From assembly GCF_041435335.1 (NCBI RefSeq), contig NZ_CP108430.1, positions 4,178,501 to 4,242,500 on the forward strand: a stretch of 64,000 bases of DNA, in the 5' to 3' direction. The first letter of the stretch is position 1, and each line of letters begins with the position of its first letter. Shown here piece by piece: positions 42,461-51,432 of this stretch. The DNA is from Streptomyces sp. NBC_01283. Its GTDB lineage: Bacteria; Actinomycetota; Actinomycetes; Streptomycetales; Streptomycetaceae. The translations under genes and the position numbers were made by a program. The notes beneath the pieces are model-generated. The model saw only the letters and a list, made by a program, of their open reading frames with translations. It did no database searches and was not told the origin of the DNA.

Positions 42461-43434
42461 GGCACCAGAACGACCTTCCCCGTGGTCCTGCGCCGCTCCA
42501 TGTCCGCGTGGGCCAGCGCCGCGTCCGCCAGCGGAAATGTCTGCACCGCGGGGACCAACTCCCCCTTGGCGGCGGCCTCCAGAGCCCGTCGTTGCTGGTC
42601 GGGGCCGTTCTCGGGGTGCTCGATCAGCTGCACCAGTGCGTTGGTGACGGAGATCCGCCGCTCCGCCACGGCCTCCGCGTCCGGCTCGAACCCTTCCTGC
42701 GAGGACCAGCCGATGACCACGTGGCGCCCGCCGTCGCCGAGCAGCCCGAACGCGGCGGCGGACTTCTCGCCGCCCACCCCGTCGAGCACGACGCTCACCC
42801 GGCGCCCGTCGAGCCGTTCCCGCACGACGTCCGCCCAGCCGGGCTCGTTGTAGTCGACGGCGAGATCGGCACCCAGCCCCCAGACGGCCTCGACCTTCTC
42901 GGGCCCGCCGGCGGCGCCGATCACCACCGCCCCGACGGCACCGGCGTACTGCACCACGAGCCGCCCGACGCCCCCGGCGGCGGACGTCACCAACACCACG
43001 TCGTCCGGGGTGAGTCGCGCGACGTCCAGCAGCCCCATGGCCGTCGCCCCGGTCATCACCATGGTCACGGCGGCCTCGTACCCGAGCCCGTCCGGCACCT
43101 CGTGCAGCTGCGCGAGGTCGGCCACCGCGAGCTCGGCGTACCCGCCGGGCTCGCTGCGCGGGGTCACGACGGACCGCCCCAGCCACGCGGGATCCACGCC
43201 GGGCCCCAACGCGTCGACGACTCCGGCGACTTCACCCCCGAAGACGGCGGGCAGCTCGGGCAGCGGCGGCGCCATGTCACTCGCGGCGCCGCTGCGCATG
43301 ACGGTCTCGACGTGGTGCACCCCGGCCGCCCGTACGGCGATCCGCACCTGGCCCGGCCCCGCGACGGGGTCGGGCCAGGTCTCGTACGTCAGGTTCTCGG
43401 CGGGCCCGAACTCGTGCAGCACAACGGCGCGCAT
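42457..43434 (-). CDS. NADPH:quinone oxidoreductase (SoxR-regulon-like)
   Basis: A 325-residue zinc-free MDR enzyme: MRAVVLHEFGPAENLTYETW at the N-terminus, and VLVTSAAGGVGRLVVQYAG as the NADPH-binding motif. The last 4 bases overlap the convergent IRED-type gene. Its promoter holds an 18-bp SoxR-box-like palindrome at 43500-43517, 66 bases before the start. Streptomyces SoxR controls quinone- and NADPH-dependent reductases in response to its own redox-active pigments, so this gene likely belongs to that regulon. Confidence 0.92.
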   Translation of the reverse strand: MRAVVLHEFGPAENLTYETWPDPVAGPGQVRIAVRAAGVHHVETVMRSGAASDMAPPLPELPAVFGGEVAGVVDALGPGVDPAWLGRSVVTPRSEPGGYAELAVADLAQLHEVPDGLGYEAAVTMVMTGATAMGLLDVARLTPDDVVLVTSAAGGVGRLVVQYAGAVGAVVIGAAGGPEKVEAVWGLGADLAVDYNEPGWADVVRERLDGRRVSVVLDGVGGEKSAAAFGLLGDGGRHVVIGWSSQEGFEPDAEAVAERRISVTNALVQLIEHPENGPDQQRRALEAAAKGELVPAVQTFPLADAALAHADMERRRTTGKVVLVP

Positions 43435-43497
43435 ACGTCCTCCTCAGAACGTCGGACGCCGGCAGCCTCCGCCGGACGTCGATGCACACCACCCTGC

Positions 43498-43519
43498 GAC
43501 CTCAACCAAACTTGAGGTC
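43498..43519 (-). promoter_or_regulatory. SoxR box upstream of the quinone reductase
   Basis: CCTCAACCAAACTTGAGG (43500-43517) matches the 18-bp SoxR box form CCTCAA-N6-TTGAGG, and the palindrome extends to GACCTCAA/TTGAGGTC. No soxR gene is in the window, so SoxR would act in trans. Confidence 0.75.
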
Positions 43520-43541
43520 AAGCGGTCGGTCCGCGCGGGCC

Positions 43542-44531
43542 TCAGAGCTTCCGCGCCACCTCGGTCGCCCAGTACGTGAGGATCATGTTCGCGCCCGCAC
43601 GCTTGATGCCGGTCAGCGACTCCATGATCGCCTGGTCCCGGTCGATCCAGCCGCGCTCGGCGGCGGCCTCGATCATCGAGTACTCCCCGGAGATCTGGTA
43701 CGCGGCGACCGGCACGTCCACGGAGTCGGCGACCTTCGCCAGGATGTCGAGATAGGGACCGGCGGGCTTCACCATCACCATGTCGGCACCCTCTTCGAGG
43801 TCGAGCGCCAGCTCGCGCAGGGACTCACGGCTGTTGGCCGGGTCCTGCTGGTAGGTCTTGCGGTCGCCCTTCAGGGACGAGCCGACGGCCTCGCGGAAGG
43901 GGCCGAAGAAGGCGGAGGAGTACTTGACGGTGTAGGCGAGGATGGAGACGTCCTCGTGTCCCACCTGGTCCAACGCGTCCCGGATGACACCGATCTGACC
44001 GTCCATCATGCCGCTGGGGCCCACCACGTGGGCACCCGCGTCGGCCTGGACCTGCGCCATCTCGGCGTACCGCTCCAGGGTGGCGTCGTTGTCGACGCGC
44101 CCCTCGGAGTCGAGGACACCGCAGTGCCCGTGGTCGGTGAACTCGTCGAGGCACAGGTCGGACATGACGATGAGGTCGTCGCCCACCTCGGCGCGCACGT
44201 CGCGCAGCGCGACCTGCAGGATCCCGTCCGGGTCGGTGCCGACGGTCCCGGCGGCGTCCTTCTTCGACTCCTCCGGAACCCCGAAGAGCATGATCCCGGA
44301 GACCCCGGCCTCCATCGCCTCGACGGCGGCCTTCTTCAGGCTGTCGCGGGTGTGCTGGACGACACCGGGCATGGCGCCGATCTCCACGGGGGCGCTGATG
44401 TCCTCGCGCACGAACGCGGGGAGGATCAGGTCGGCCGGGTGCAGCCGCGTCTGGGCGACCATGCGCCGCATGGCGGGAGTGGTCCGCAGCCGACGGGGCC
44501 GGGCCCCGGGGAAGGATCCGTACTTGGTCAC
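43542..44531 (-). CDS. hemB: Delta-aminolevulinic acid dehydratase
   Basis: HemB condenses two 5-aminolevulinates to porphobilinogen. The two Schiff-base lysines are Lys203 ([17 protein letters not shown]) and Lys255 ([13 protein letters not shown]). The metal region is [15 protein letters not shown] with Cys127, Asp129 and Cys137: one of the three zinc cysteines of the classic enzyme is replaced by Asp. GTG at 44531 (329 aa, starting MTKYGSFPG) is preferred; GTG at 44543 is possible. It lies downstream of the hemD terminator, so it has its own promoter. Confidence 0.95.
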   Translation of the reverse strand: MTKYGSFPGARPRRLRTTPAMRRMVAQTRLHPADLILPAFVREDISAPVEIGAMPGVVQHTRDSLKKAAVEAMEAGVSGIMLFGVPEESKKDAAGTVGTDPDGILQVALRDVRAEVGDDLIVMSDLCLDEFTDHGHCGVLDSEGRVDNDATLERYAEMAQVQADAGAHVVGPSGMMDGQIGVIRDALDQVGHEDVSILAYTVKYSSAFFGPFREAVGSSLKGDRKTYQQDPANSRESLRELALDLEEGADMVMVKPAGPYLDILAKVADSVDVPVAAYQISGEYSMIEAAAERGWIDRDQAIMESLTGIKRAGANMILTYWATEVARKL

Positions 44532-44557
44532 TGTCTCTCTCACCTCACGAAAAGACT

Positions 44558-44590
44558 CCGGCCCCGGCTGAGGATCTCAGCCGGGGCCGG
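44558..44590 (-). terminator. Terminator of the rex-hemACD operon
   Basis: A perfect 15-bp GC-rich stem (44558-44572 with 44576-44590) with a 3-base loop lies between the hemD stop (44680) and the hemB start, separating the two transcription units. Confidence 0.8.
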
Positions 44591-44600
44591 GGAAGTTACT

Positions 44601-44625
44601 AGCCCGTCCGGCGTTTGAGGACGAA
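44601..44625. repeat. Copy of a dispersed Streptomyces intergenic motif
   Basis: AGCCCGTCCGGCGTTTGAGG begins here; I recall this as a very frequent intergenic motif in Streptomyces. A degenerate copy (GCCCGTCCGGCGTTGAAGG) is at about 58109. It lies between the hemD end and its hairpin. Confidence 0.5.
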
Positions 44626-44679
44626 CTCGGCGAAGCCGGTGATGAACGGTACGCCGTATCGGGCCCGCCCTGCCGAAGG

Positions 44680-46338
44680 CTACGGTGCCGTACGCCTCCG
44701 GCGGGACCCGGGGCGACGCTCACTCGGCCGGGTGACAGGATCCCCCGCGTCGAGCGCAGCCGTCCGGCGTCTCGTGCCGAACTCCGCCAGGGCCTCGGCC
44801 AGCTTGTGCACCGAAGGCTCCGGAGCCATCACGTCCACCCGGAGCCCGTGCTCCTCCGCGGTCTTGGCGGTGGCGGGGCCGATGCACGCGATGACGGTCA
44901 CGTTGTGCGGCTTGCCGGCGATGCCGACGAGGTTCCGCACGGTCGACGAGGAGGTGAAGAGCACGGCGTCGAAGCCGCCGCCCTTGATCGCCTCACGCGT
45001 GTCCGCCGGGGGCGGCGACGCGCGCACCGTCCGGTAGGCGGTCACGTCGTCGACCTCCCACCCGAGATCGATGAGCCCGGCGACCAGCGTCTCCGTGGCG
45101 ATGTCGGCGCGCGGCAGGAAGACGCGGTCGATCGGGTCGAAGACCGGGTCGTACGGCGGCCAGTCCTCCAGGAGACCGGCGGCCGACTGCTCACCGCTCG
45201 GCACCAGGTCGGGCTTCACGCCGAAGGCGACGAGCGCGGCAGCGGTCTGCTCGCCCACGGCCGCGACCTTGATCCCGGCGAAGGCACGCGCGTCGAGCCC
45301 GTACTCCTCGAACTTCTCGCGCACCGCCTTGACGGCGTTGACGCTGGTGAAGGCGATCCACTCGTAGCGACCGGTGACGAGTCCCTTGACCGCGCGCTCC
45401 ATCTGCTGGGGCGTGCGGGGCGGCTCGACGGCGATGGTCGGCACCTCGTGCGGCACCGCGCCGTAGGAGCTCAGCTGGTCGGAGAGCGAGGCCGCCTGCT
45501 CCTTCGTCCGCGGAACGAGCACCCGCCACCCGAAGAGCGGCTTCGACTCGAACCAGGAGAGCTGGTCGCGCTGGGCGGCGGCGGACCGCTCACCGACCAC
45601 GGCTATGACGGGCCGGCCTCCGTCGGGCGAGGGCAGCACCTTCGCCTGCTTGAGGACCTGCGCGATGGTGCCGAGGGTGGCCTGCCAGGTGCGCTGACGC
45701 GTCGTCGTACCGGCGATCGTCACCGTCATCGGGGTGTCCGGCTTGCGTCCGGACGACACCAGTTCACCGGCGGCCGCGGCCACGGAGTCCAGGGAGGTCG
45801 ACACGACCACGGTCCCGTCGGATGCCCCCACCTCGCTCCAGCAGCGGTCGGACGCGGTGCGCGCGTCGACGAAACGCACGTCGGTGCCCTGGGCGTCGCG
45901 CAGCGGAACACCCGCGTAGGCGGGTACACCGACCGCCGCCGCGATGCCGGGCACGACTTCGAAGGAGATGCCCTCGGCGGCGCAGGCGAGCATCTCCTCG
46001 GCCGCGTACGTGTCGAGGCCGACGTCGCCGCTGACGGCACGTACGACCCGCTTGCCGCCCCGTGCCGCCTCCATGACAAGATTGGTGGCGGCTCGCAATG
46101 ACGACGCTTCCGCGATCGCTGACGCGTCGTCAACTGCCCCTGGCTGAGGTGTGTCCACACCTCCCCTGGCATGCGCGCGCACGACGTCGAGCACATCCGG
46201 CTCGGCGATCAGTACGTCCGCTCGGGCCAGCGCCTCCACGGCGCGCAGCGTAAGTAGTCCCGGATCTCCGGGTCCGGCACCCAGGAAGGTGACGTGCCCG
46301 TGTGCGGGAAGGCCGGGAAGGTTCGAGGTGGGGCTCAA
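44680..46338 (-). CDS. hemD: Uroporphyrinogen-III synthase with CobA-like N-terminal domain
   Basis: A 552-residue two-domain protein. Residues about 1-245 resemble the SAM uroporphyrinogen methyltransferase (FLGAGPGDPGLLTLRAVEAL, FEVVPGIAAAVGVPAYAGVP). However, the usual GGDPFVFGRG segment reads SGDVGLDTYAAEE, so methyltransferase activity is doubtful. Residues about 265-520 form HemD, which cyclises hydroxymethylbilane (WRVLVPRTKEQAASLSDQL, WIAFTSVNAVKAV, FTSSSTVRNLV). It is the last gene of rex-hemA-hemC-hemD, with a 4-base overlap to hemC. Confidence 0.92.
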   Translation of the reverse strand: MSPTSNLPGLPAHGHVTFLGAGPGDPGLLTLRAVEALARADVLIAEPDVLDVVRAHARGGVDTPQPGAVDDASAIAEASSLRAATNLVMEAARGGKRVVRAVSGDVGLDTYAAEEMLACAAEGISFEVVPGIAAAVGVPAYAGVPLRDAQGTDVRFVDARTASDRCWSEVGASDGTVVVSTSLDSVAAAAGELVSSGRKPDTPMTVTIAGTTTRQRTWQATLGTIAQVLKQAKVLPSPDGGRPVIAVVGERSAAAQRDQLSWFESKPLFGWRVLVPRTKEQAASLSDQLSSYGAVPHEVPTIAVEPPRTPQQMERAVKGLVTGRYEWIAFTSVNAVKAVREKFEEYGLDARAFAGIKVAAVGEQTAAALVAFGVKPDLVPSGEQSAAGLLEDWPPYDPVFDPIDRVFLPRADIATETLVAGLIDLGWEVDDVTAYRTVRASPPPADTREAIKGGGFDAVLFTSSSTVRNLVGIAGKPHNVTVIACIGPATAKTAEEHGLRVDVMAPEPSVHKLAEALAEFGTRRRTAALDAGDPVTRPSERRPGSRRRRTAP

Positions 46339-47294
46339 AGTGCTCGCTCCCCCATCAGACCGGCCGCGCCCTTGGCAAGCATCTCGGCAGCGAGTTCACG
46401 GCCGAGCGCCAAGGCTTGGTCATGCGTCTCGGGCACGGGACCGGTGGTGGACAGCTGCACCAGCGTCGAGCCGTCGGTTGCCCCGACGACGCCGCGCAGG
46501 CGCATTTCCTTGACAATCTGCCCGTCGGCCAGCAGGTCGGCCAACGCACCCACAGGTGCGCTGCAGCCGGCCTCCAGGGCGGCGAGCAGGGATCGCTCGG
46601 CGGTCACGGCGGCCCTGGTGTACGGGTCGTCGAGCTCGGCGAGCGCGGCGGTCAGTGACGCGTTGGACGCGGCACATTCGATCGCCAGTGCCCCCTGGCC
46701 GGGGGCGGGCAGAACTGTGTCGACCGACAGGAAGTCGGTCACCTCGTCGATCCTGCCGACGCGGTGGAGCCCGGCGGCGGCGAGTACGACGGCATCGAGC
46801 TCGCCCTTGTGCACGAACCCGATGCGCGTGTCGATGTTCCCGCGGATCGGCACGGTCTCTATGGCGAGTCCGTGGTTGCGGGCGTAGGCGTTGAGCTGCG
46901 CCATGCGGCGGGGCGAGCCCGTGCCGATCCGCGCGCCGCTCGGCAGCTCCGGGAAGGTCATCCCGTCGCGCGCGATGAGTACGTCGCGGGGGTCCTCGCG
47001 CAGCGGGACCGCGGCCAGGGCCAGGTCGTCGGGCTGCGCGGTCGGCAGGTCCTTCAGCGAGTGGACGGCGAAGTCGACCTCGCCGCCGAGCAGCGCGTCG
47101 CGCAGGGCGGTCACGAAGACGCCGGTGCCGCCGATCTGCGCGAGCTGCTCACGGGACGTATCGCCGTACGTCGTGATCTCCACGAGCTCTACGGGGCGGC
47201 CGGTCAACGTGCTCACTGTGTCGGCCACTTGCCCGGACTGGGCCATGGCCAGCTTGCTGCGCCGTGTCCCGAGCCTGAGTGCCCTCTCGGTCAT
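46335..47294 (-). CDS. hemC: Porphobilinogen deaminase
   Basis: HemC links four porphobilinogens to hydroxymethylbilane. The 319-residue protein has Asp82 in HSLKDLPT (catalytic) and Cys244 in LEAGCSAPVGA, which carries the dipyrromethane cofactor. GTGSPRRMAQL is the substrate-binding Arg segment. The start overlaps the hemA stop by 4 bases and the end overlaps the hemD start by 4 bases. Confidence 0.97.
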   Translation of the reverse strand: MTERALRLGTRRSKLAMAQSGQVADTVSTLTGRPVELVEITTYGDTSREQLAQIGGTGVFVTALRDALLGGEVDFAVHSLKDLPTAQPDDLALAAVPLREDPRDVLIARDGMTFPELPSGARIGTGSPRRMAQLNAYARNHGLAIETVPIRGNIDTRIGFVHKGELDAVVLAAAGLHRVGRIDEVTDFLSVDTVLPAPGQGALAIECAASNASLTAALAELDDPYTRAAVTAERSLLAALEAGCSAPVGALADLLADGQIVKEMRLRGVVGATDGSTLVQLSTTGPVPETHDQALALGRELAAEMLAKGAAGLMGERAL

Positions 47295-49021
47295 GCCCGG
47301 CCTCGATTCGGATCTGTTTGTGATGCGTTTTGATCGGTGGATTCATTGATCTTGTCGGCCCTGCTGACGGCGGCGACCGTCTGCGGGTCGAGGTCGAAGA
47401 GGGTGCGCAGCGCGTCCGCGTACCCGGCGCCGCCTGGCTCGCTCGCCAGCTGCTTGACCCGCACGGTGGGTGCGTGGAGCAGCTTGTCGACGACGCGGCG
47501 GACGGTCTGGGTGATCTCCGCGCGCTCCTTCTCCGGAAGTCCGGGGAGCCGTCCGTCGAGCCGCGCGATCTCGTTCGCGACGACGTCGGCGGCCATGGTG
47601 CGCAGGGCGACCACGGTCGGCGTGATGTGCGCGGCCCGCTGTGCGGCACCGAAGGCGGCGACCTCGTCGGAGACGATCGCGCGGACCCGCTCCACGTCGT
47701 CGGCCATCGGAGCGTCCGCGGAGGCCTCGGCGAGCGACTCGATGTCGACGAGGCGCACGCCGTCGATGCGGTGCACGGCGCCGTCGATGTCGCGGGGCAT
47801 GGCCAGGTCGAGCAGGGCGAGCAGGACGTTGCCCGTCTCGACGAGCGAGGGGCGGCGGCGGTTCTCGGGCACGCGCCCACCGGCGGCCACGGCCGCGGCG
47901 AGCGCGGCGATGGTGTCGGCCTCGCTCTGCGGGTCGTCACGGCGCACGGCGGGCGCGTTGTCCACCCAGGCGGCGTGCTGCTCCAGCGTCGCGGCGTCCA
48001 TCCCGGCGACGGCGTCCTCGCCCATGACGGAGAACCCGACCCCGCGGCCCACGGTCCCGTCGCCGGAGAGCCCGAGCGGGCAGGCCTCGTCGGCGTCGGA
48101 GCCGGTGTCGTGCGCGGTGGCCGGAGCCGCCGAGGTGCCCGCGGCGGGCACGCGCGGCGCGCCCACGGTGACGGGGGCGCCCGTGCGGTCGGCCACGCCC
48201 GCCGCGACGGCGTCGGCCGTCAGGACGAGGCCGGTCGCGCCGGTGCAGGAGACGGCGACATCTGCACGTGTCAGTTCGGCCGCCACCTGGTCCATCGGCA
48301 CGGCGCGGGCGACGGTGCCCGTGCCGCCCTCGGCCAGGATCTCGGCCAGGCGGTGCGCCCGGTCCAGGGTGCGGTTGGCGACGACGACCTCGTGGACCCC
48401 GGCGCGTGCGAGCGTCGCCGCGGCGAGCGAGGACATGGAGCCCGCGCCGATGACCAGGGCGCGCTTGCCCTTGGCCCAGGTCTCGACCGGCTCGCGCCCG
48501 GCGAGCTGTTCGAGGCCGAAGGTCACGAGCGACTGCCCGGCCCGGTCGATGCCGGTCTCCGAGTGCGCGCGCTTGCCGACCCGCAGTGCCTGCTGGAACA
48601 GGTCGTTGAGGAGGCGCCCGGCGGTGTGCAGCTCCTGGGAGCGCGCGAGGGCGTCCTTGATCTGGCCGAGGATCTGCCCCTCGCCGACGACCATCGAGTC
48701 CAGGCCGCAGGCCACCGAGAACAGGTGGTGGACGGCTCGGTCCTCGTAGTGGACGTAGAGATAAGGAGTGAGCTCTTCCAGGCCCACGCCGCTGTGCTGC
48801 GCAAGCAGGGTCGACAGCTCGGCGACGCCCGCGTGGAACTTGTCCACGTCGGCGTACAGCTCGATGCGGTTGCAGGTGGCGAGCACGGCCGCTTCGGCGG
48901 CGGGCTCGGCGGCCAGGACGTCCTGCAGGAGCTTGGCCTGGGCGTCGGCGGCCAGGGCGGCCCGTTCGAGCACGCTCACCGGAGCGCTGCGATGACTCAG
49001 CCCCACGACGAGGAGACTCAT
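47291..49021 (-). CDS. hemA: Glutamyl-tRNA reductase
   Basis: HemA reduces glutamyl-tRNA to glutamate-1-semialdehyde, the committed heme step, using NADPH. The nucleophile is Cys50 in LATCNRIELY. The Rossmann motif VIGAGSMSSLAAATLARAG follows in the middle. A segment of about 100 residues rich in Ala, Gly and Asp interrupts the NADPH domain after TGAPVTVGAP, making the protein 576 residues versus about 420-450 in most bacteria. The start overlaps the rex stop by 4 bases; Rex repression couples its expression to NADH. Confidence 0.96.
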   Translation of the reverse strand: MSLLVVGLSHRSAPVSVLERAALAADAQAKLLQDVLAAEPAAEAAVLATCNRIELYADVDKFHAGVAELSTLLAQHSGVGLEELTPYLYVHYEDRAVHHLFSVACGLDSMVVGEGQILGQIKDALARSQELHTAGRLLNDLFQQALRVGKRAHSETGIDRAGQSLVTFGLEQLAGREPVETWAKGKRALVIGAGSMSSLAAATLARAGVHEVVVANRTLDRAHRLAEILAEGGTGTVARAVPMDQVAAELTRADVAVSCTGATGLVLTADAVAAGVADRTGAPVTVGAPRVPAAGTSAAPATAHDTGSDADEACPLGLSGDGTVGRGVGFSVMGEDAVAGMDAATLEQHAAWVDNAPAVRRDDPQSEADTIAALAAAVAAGGRVPENRRRPSLVETGNVLLALLDLAMPRDIDGAVHRIDGVRLVDIESLAEASADAPMADDVERVRAIVSDEVAAFGAAQRAAHITPTVVALRTMAADVVANEIARLDGRLPGLPEKERAEITQTVRRVVDKLLHAPTVRVKQLASEPGGAGYADALRTLFDLDPQTVAAVSRADKINESTDQNASQTDPNRGRA

Positions 49022-49773
49022 GCCGGCATCACGGCGGGGACGTCCCCGTCGGGTCCTTTGCGCTGCTGCTTGGCGGCGGCGGGCGCCACGGCACCGTCGG
49101 CCGCCGCTTCCTCGCCGGCCTTGCGCTGCTCGTGGAAGGCGAGGATCTGCAGCTCGATGGAGAGGTCCACCTTGCGTACGTCGACGCCCTCGGGCACGGA
49201 GAGAACGGTGGGCGCGAAGTTCAGGATCGAGGTCACACCGGCGGCGACGAGCCGCTCGCAGACCTGCTGGGCGGCGCCCGCCGGGGTCGAGATGACGCCG
49301 ATGGAGACGCCGTTGTCACTGATGATCTTCTCGAGGTCGTCCGTGTGCTGCACCGGCATGCCCGCGACGGGCGTGCCCGCCATCGCCGGGTCGGCGTCGA
49401 TCAGGGCGGCGACACGGAAGCCGCGCGAGGCGAACCCGCCGTAATTGGCGAGGGCCGCGCCGAGGTTACCGATGCCGACGATCACGACGGGCCAGTCCTG
49501 CGTCAGGCCGAGCTCGCGGGAGATCTGGTAGACGAGGTACTCGACGTCGTAGCCGACACCACGCGTCCCGTAGGAGCCGAGGTAGGAGAAGTCCTTGCGC
49601 AGCTTCGCGGAGTTGACCCCCGCGGCGGCCGCGAGCTCCTCGGAGGAGACCGTGGGCACCGAGCGCTCCGACAGTGCGGTGAGGGCTCGGAGGTACAGCG
49701 GAAGCCTGGCGACGGTGGCCTCGGGAATCCCTCGGCTGCGGGTCGCCGGTCGGTGAGTTCGGCCAGTTGCCAC
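49018..49773 (-). CDS. rex: Redox-sensing repressor Rex
   Basis: Rex binds operator DNA and is released by NADH. The 251-residue protein has the N-terminal winged helix (RLPLYLRALTALSERSVPTV, then AGVNSAKLRKDFSYLGSYG) and a Rossmann domain (PVVIVGIGNLGAALANYGGF). The Ala/Lys/Gln-rich C-terminal extension is typical of Streptomyces. GTG at 49773 follows AGGAG. A Rex operator lies 77 bases upstream at 49850-49867, giving autoregulation of rex-hemACD. Confidence 0.96.
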   Translation of the reverse strand: MATGRTHRPATRSRGIPEATVARLPLYLRALTALSERSVPTVSSEELAAAAGVNSAKLRKDFSYLGSYGTRGVGYDVEYLVYQISRELGLTQDWPVVIVGIGNLGAALANYGGFASRGFRVAALIDADPAMAGTPVAGMPVQHTDDLEKIISDNGVSIGVISTPAGAAQQVCERLVAAGVTSILNFAPTVLSVPEGVDVRKVDLSIELQILAFHEQRKAGEEAAADGAVAPAAAKQQRKGPDGDVPAVMPA

Positions 49774-49849
49774 GGTGCTCCTGCGGGTAGAGCGGGGCTG
49801 CAGGCGGTCACACGTCCCCAGACCGCCCCGTCGAATGCAGGCTATGTCT

Positions 49850-49867
49850 TTGTGAACGCGTGCACAA
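49850..49867 (-). promoter_or_regulatory. Rex operator
   Basis: TTGTGAACGCGTGCACAA agrees with the Rex consensus TTGTGAA-N4-TTCACAA apart from one base in the right arm (G for T). It lies upstream of rex itself; the 304-base rex/glutaredoxin gap (49774-50077) shows no other clear element. Confidence 0.85.
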
Positions 49868-50077
49868 AGATGGTGTCCGATTTGCCCGGCCAACGTGACC
49901 GGGGTCACGCGCCCCCGGCGCGCGTTTCTGGAACCAGCGCACAGGCGGCGGCGTTGCTCATTTGATGGGGGCAAAACCGCACACTCTCCTCACGATCATC
50001 GCCCCCGAGACCAAACCGCACACGATCCTAAGGGACCTTTCGGGCCGTTTGGACTGCCCGGTCAGTAACCGTTCGGT

Positions 50078-50356
50078 CTACGGGGCGAGCTCGCGGCGGA
50101 GCCGATCTTCGTTCACCCGCCAGAAGGTGTGCTGTTCACCGTCCACGAGCACCACCGGGATCTGTTCCCAGTAGGCCCTGTTGAGCTCTGCGTCCTGAGT
50201 GATGTCCTTCTTCTCCCATACGACTCCCAGCTCGCCGCAGACCTTCTCGACCACCAGCTGTGCTTCATCGCACAGATGGCAGCCGGACTTTCCGATCAGG
50301 GTGACCGTCCGGTCCTGGGGCTTCTTCTTCTCCGTACGGCGAAAAATCGGGCTCAT
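50078..50356 (-). CDS. Glutaredoxin-family thiol-disulfide protein
   Basis: This 92-residue thioredoxin-fold protein has the redox motif CHLC (Cys26, Cys29) in TLIGKSGCHLCDEAQLVVEK, the cis-Pro in QIPVVLVDGEQ, and DITQDAEL between them. It belongs to the DUF836-type glutaredoxin group. The electron donor is probably mycothiol or thioredoxin, as Streptomyces lacks glutathione. It is divergent from the HAD phosphatase gene. Confidence 0.9.
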   Translation of the reverse strand: MSPIFRRTEKKKPQDRTVTLIGKSGCHLCDEAQLVVEKVCGELGVVWEKKDITQDAELNRAYWEQIPVVLVDGEQHTFWRVNEDRLRRELAP

Positions 50357-50481
50357 GACACCATTCTCGCCCCGCCGACGCGCCGTACGGGCCCCCTCTT
50401 TAACGGTGCGGTCGCGCAGAGTTCACAGCGTCGAATCCTGCCGACTCCGGAACGACCGAACGAACTAGCTATGCTCACGAC

Positions 50482-51432
50482 ATGGCCGCTCTCGGATGGC
50501 TCACCCCCCGTAGGCGCTCCGCCACCGCGCGGAGCGTGTTGGCAGGCGAGGCCTCGGCTGAGGCAGCGCGCAAAACCTCCCAGGAGCTGGAGGCCCTCGA
50601 CGACCTCGCGGCGGCGTCCGCCCCCGAGGAACCGGAGGAGCCCGAGTTCCCGGTCTTCGGCGACGACAAGGCCGCCGCCTTCTTCGACCTCGACAACACC
50701 GTGATGCAGGGCGCCGCGATCTTCCACTTCGGCCGCGGCCTCTACAAGCGGAAGTTCTTCGAGCGCCAGGAGCTGGCCCGATTCGCCTGGCAGCAGGCGT
50801 GGTTCAGGCTCGCGGGCGTCGAGGACCCCGAGCACATGCAGGACGCCCGCGACAGCGCCCTGTCCATCGTCAAGGGCCACCGGGTCGCCGAGCTGATGTC
50901 CATCGGCGAGGAGATCTACGACGAGTACATGGCCGAGCGCATCTGGCCCGGCACGCGCGCCCTGGCCCAGGCCCACCTGGACGCGGGCCAGAAGGTCTGG
51001 CTGGTCACGGCCGCCCCGGTGGAGACGGCGACGATCATCGCCCGCCGCCTGGGCCTGACCGGCGCGCTCGGCACGGTCGCCGAGTCCGTGGACGGCGTCT
51101 ATACGGGAAAGCTCGTCGGCGAGCCCCTGCACGGCCCGGCGAAGGCCGAGGCGGTGCGCGCGCTCGCGTCGGCCGAGGGCCTGGACCTGGCCCGCTGCGC
51201 GGCGTACAGCGATTCGCACAACGACATCCCGATGCTGTCGCTGGTCGGGCATCCGTACGCGATCAATCCCGACGCCAAACTGCGCAAGCACGCGCGCGAG
51301 CGGGACTGGCGCCTGCGGGACTACCGCACCGGCCGCAAGGCCGCCAAGGTGGGCATCCCCGCCGCCGCGGGAGTCGGCGCCCTCGCAGGTGGCACGGCCG
51401 CGGCCATCGCCCTGCACCGCCGCCGCCACTGA
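50482..51432 (+). CDS. HAD-IB family hydrolase
   Basis: This 316-residue protein has an acidic N-terminal linker then the HAD motif [15 protein letters not shown] (Asp69, Asp71), motif II Thr in [15 protein letters not shown] and motif [15 protein letters not shown]. This is the SerB-like HAD-IB group (phosphoserine phosphatase-like). The C-terminus has a hydrophobic Ala/Gly segment ([20 protein letters not shown]) that could be membrane-embedded. It is upstream of bldN but separated by a 301-base gap. Confidence 0.9.
   Translation: MAALGWLTPRRRSATARSVLAGEASAEAARKTSQELEALDDLAAASAPEEPEEPEFPVFGDDKAAAFFDLDNTVMQGAAIFHFGRGLYKRKFFERQELARFAWQQAWFRLAGVEDPEHMQDARDSALSIVKGHRVAELMSIGEEIYDEYMAERIWPGTRALAQAHLDAGQKVWLVTAAPVETATIIARRLGLTGALGTVAESVDGVYTGKLVGEPLHGPAKAEAVRALASAEGLDLARCAAYSDSHNDIPMLSLVGHPYAINPDAKLRKHARERDWRLRDYRTGRKAAKVGIPAAAGVGALAGGTAAAIALHRRRH

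Noticed and set aside
40679..43186. An 835-codon open frame on the minus strand
   Set aside because: Only its last 190 codons form a real gene, starting at a signal peptide. The rest runs antisense to the IRED-type gene and is Arg/Gly-rich noise.
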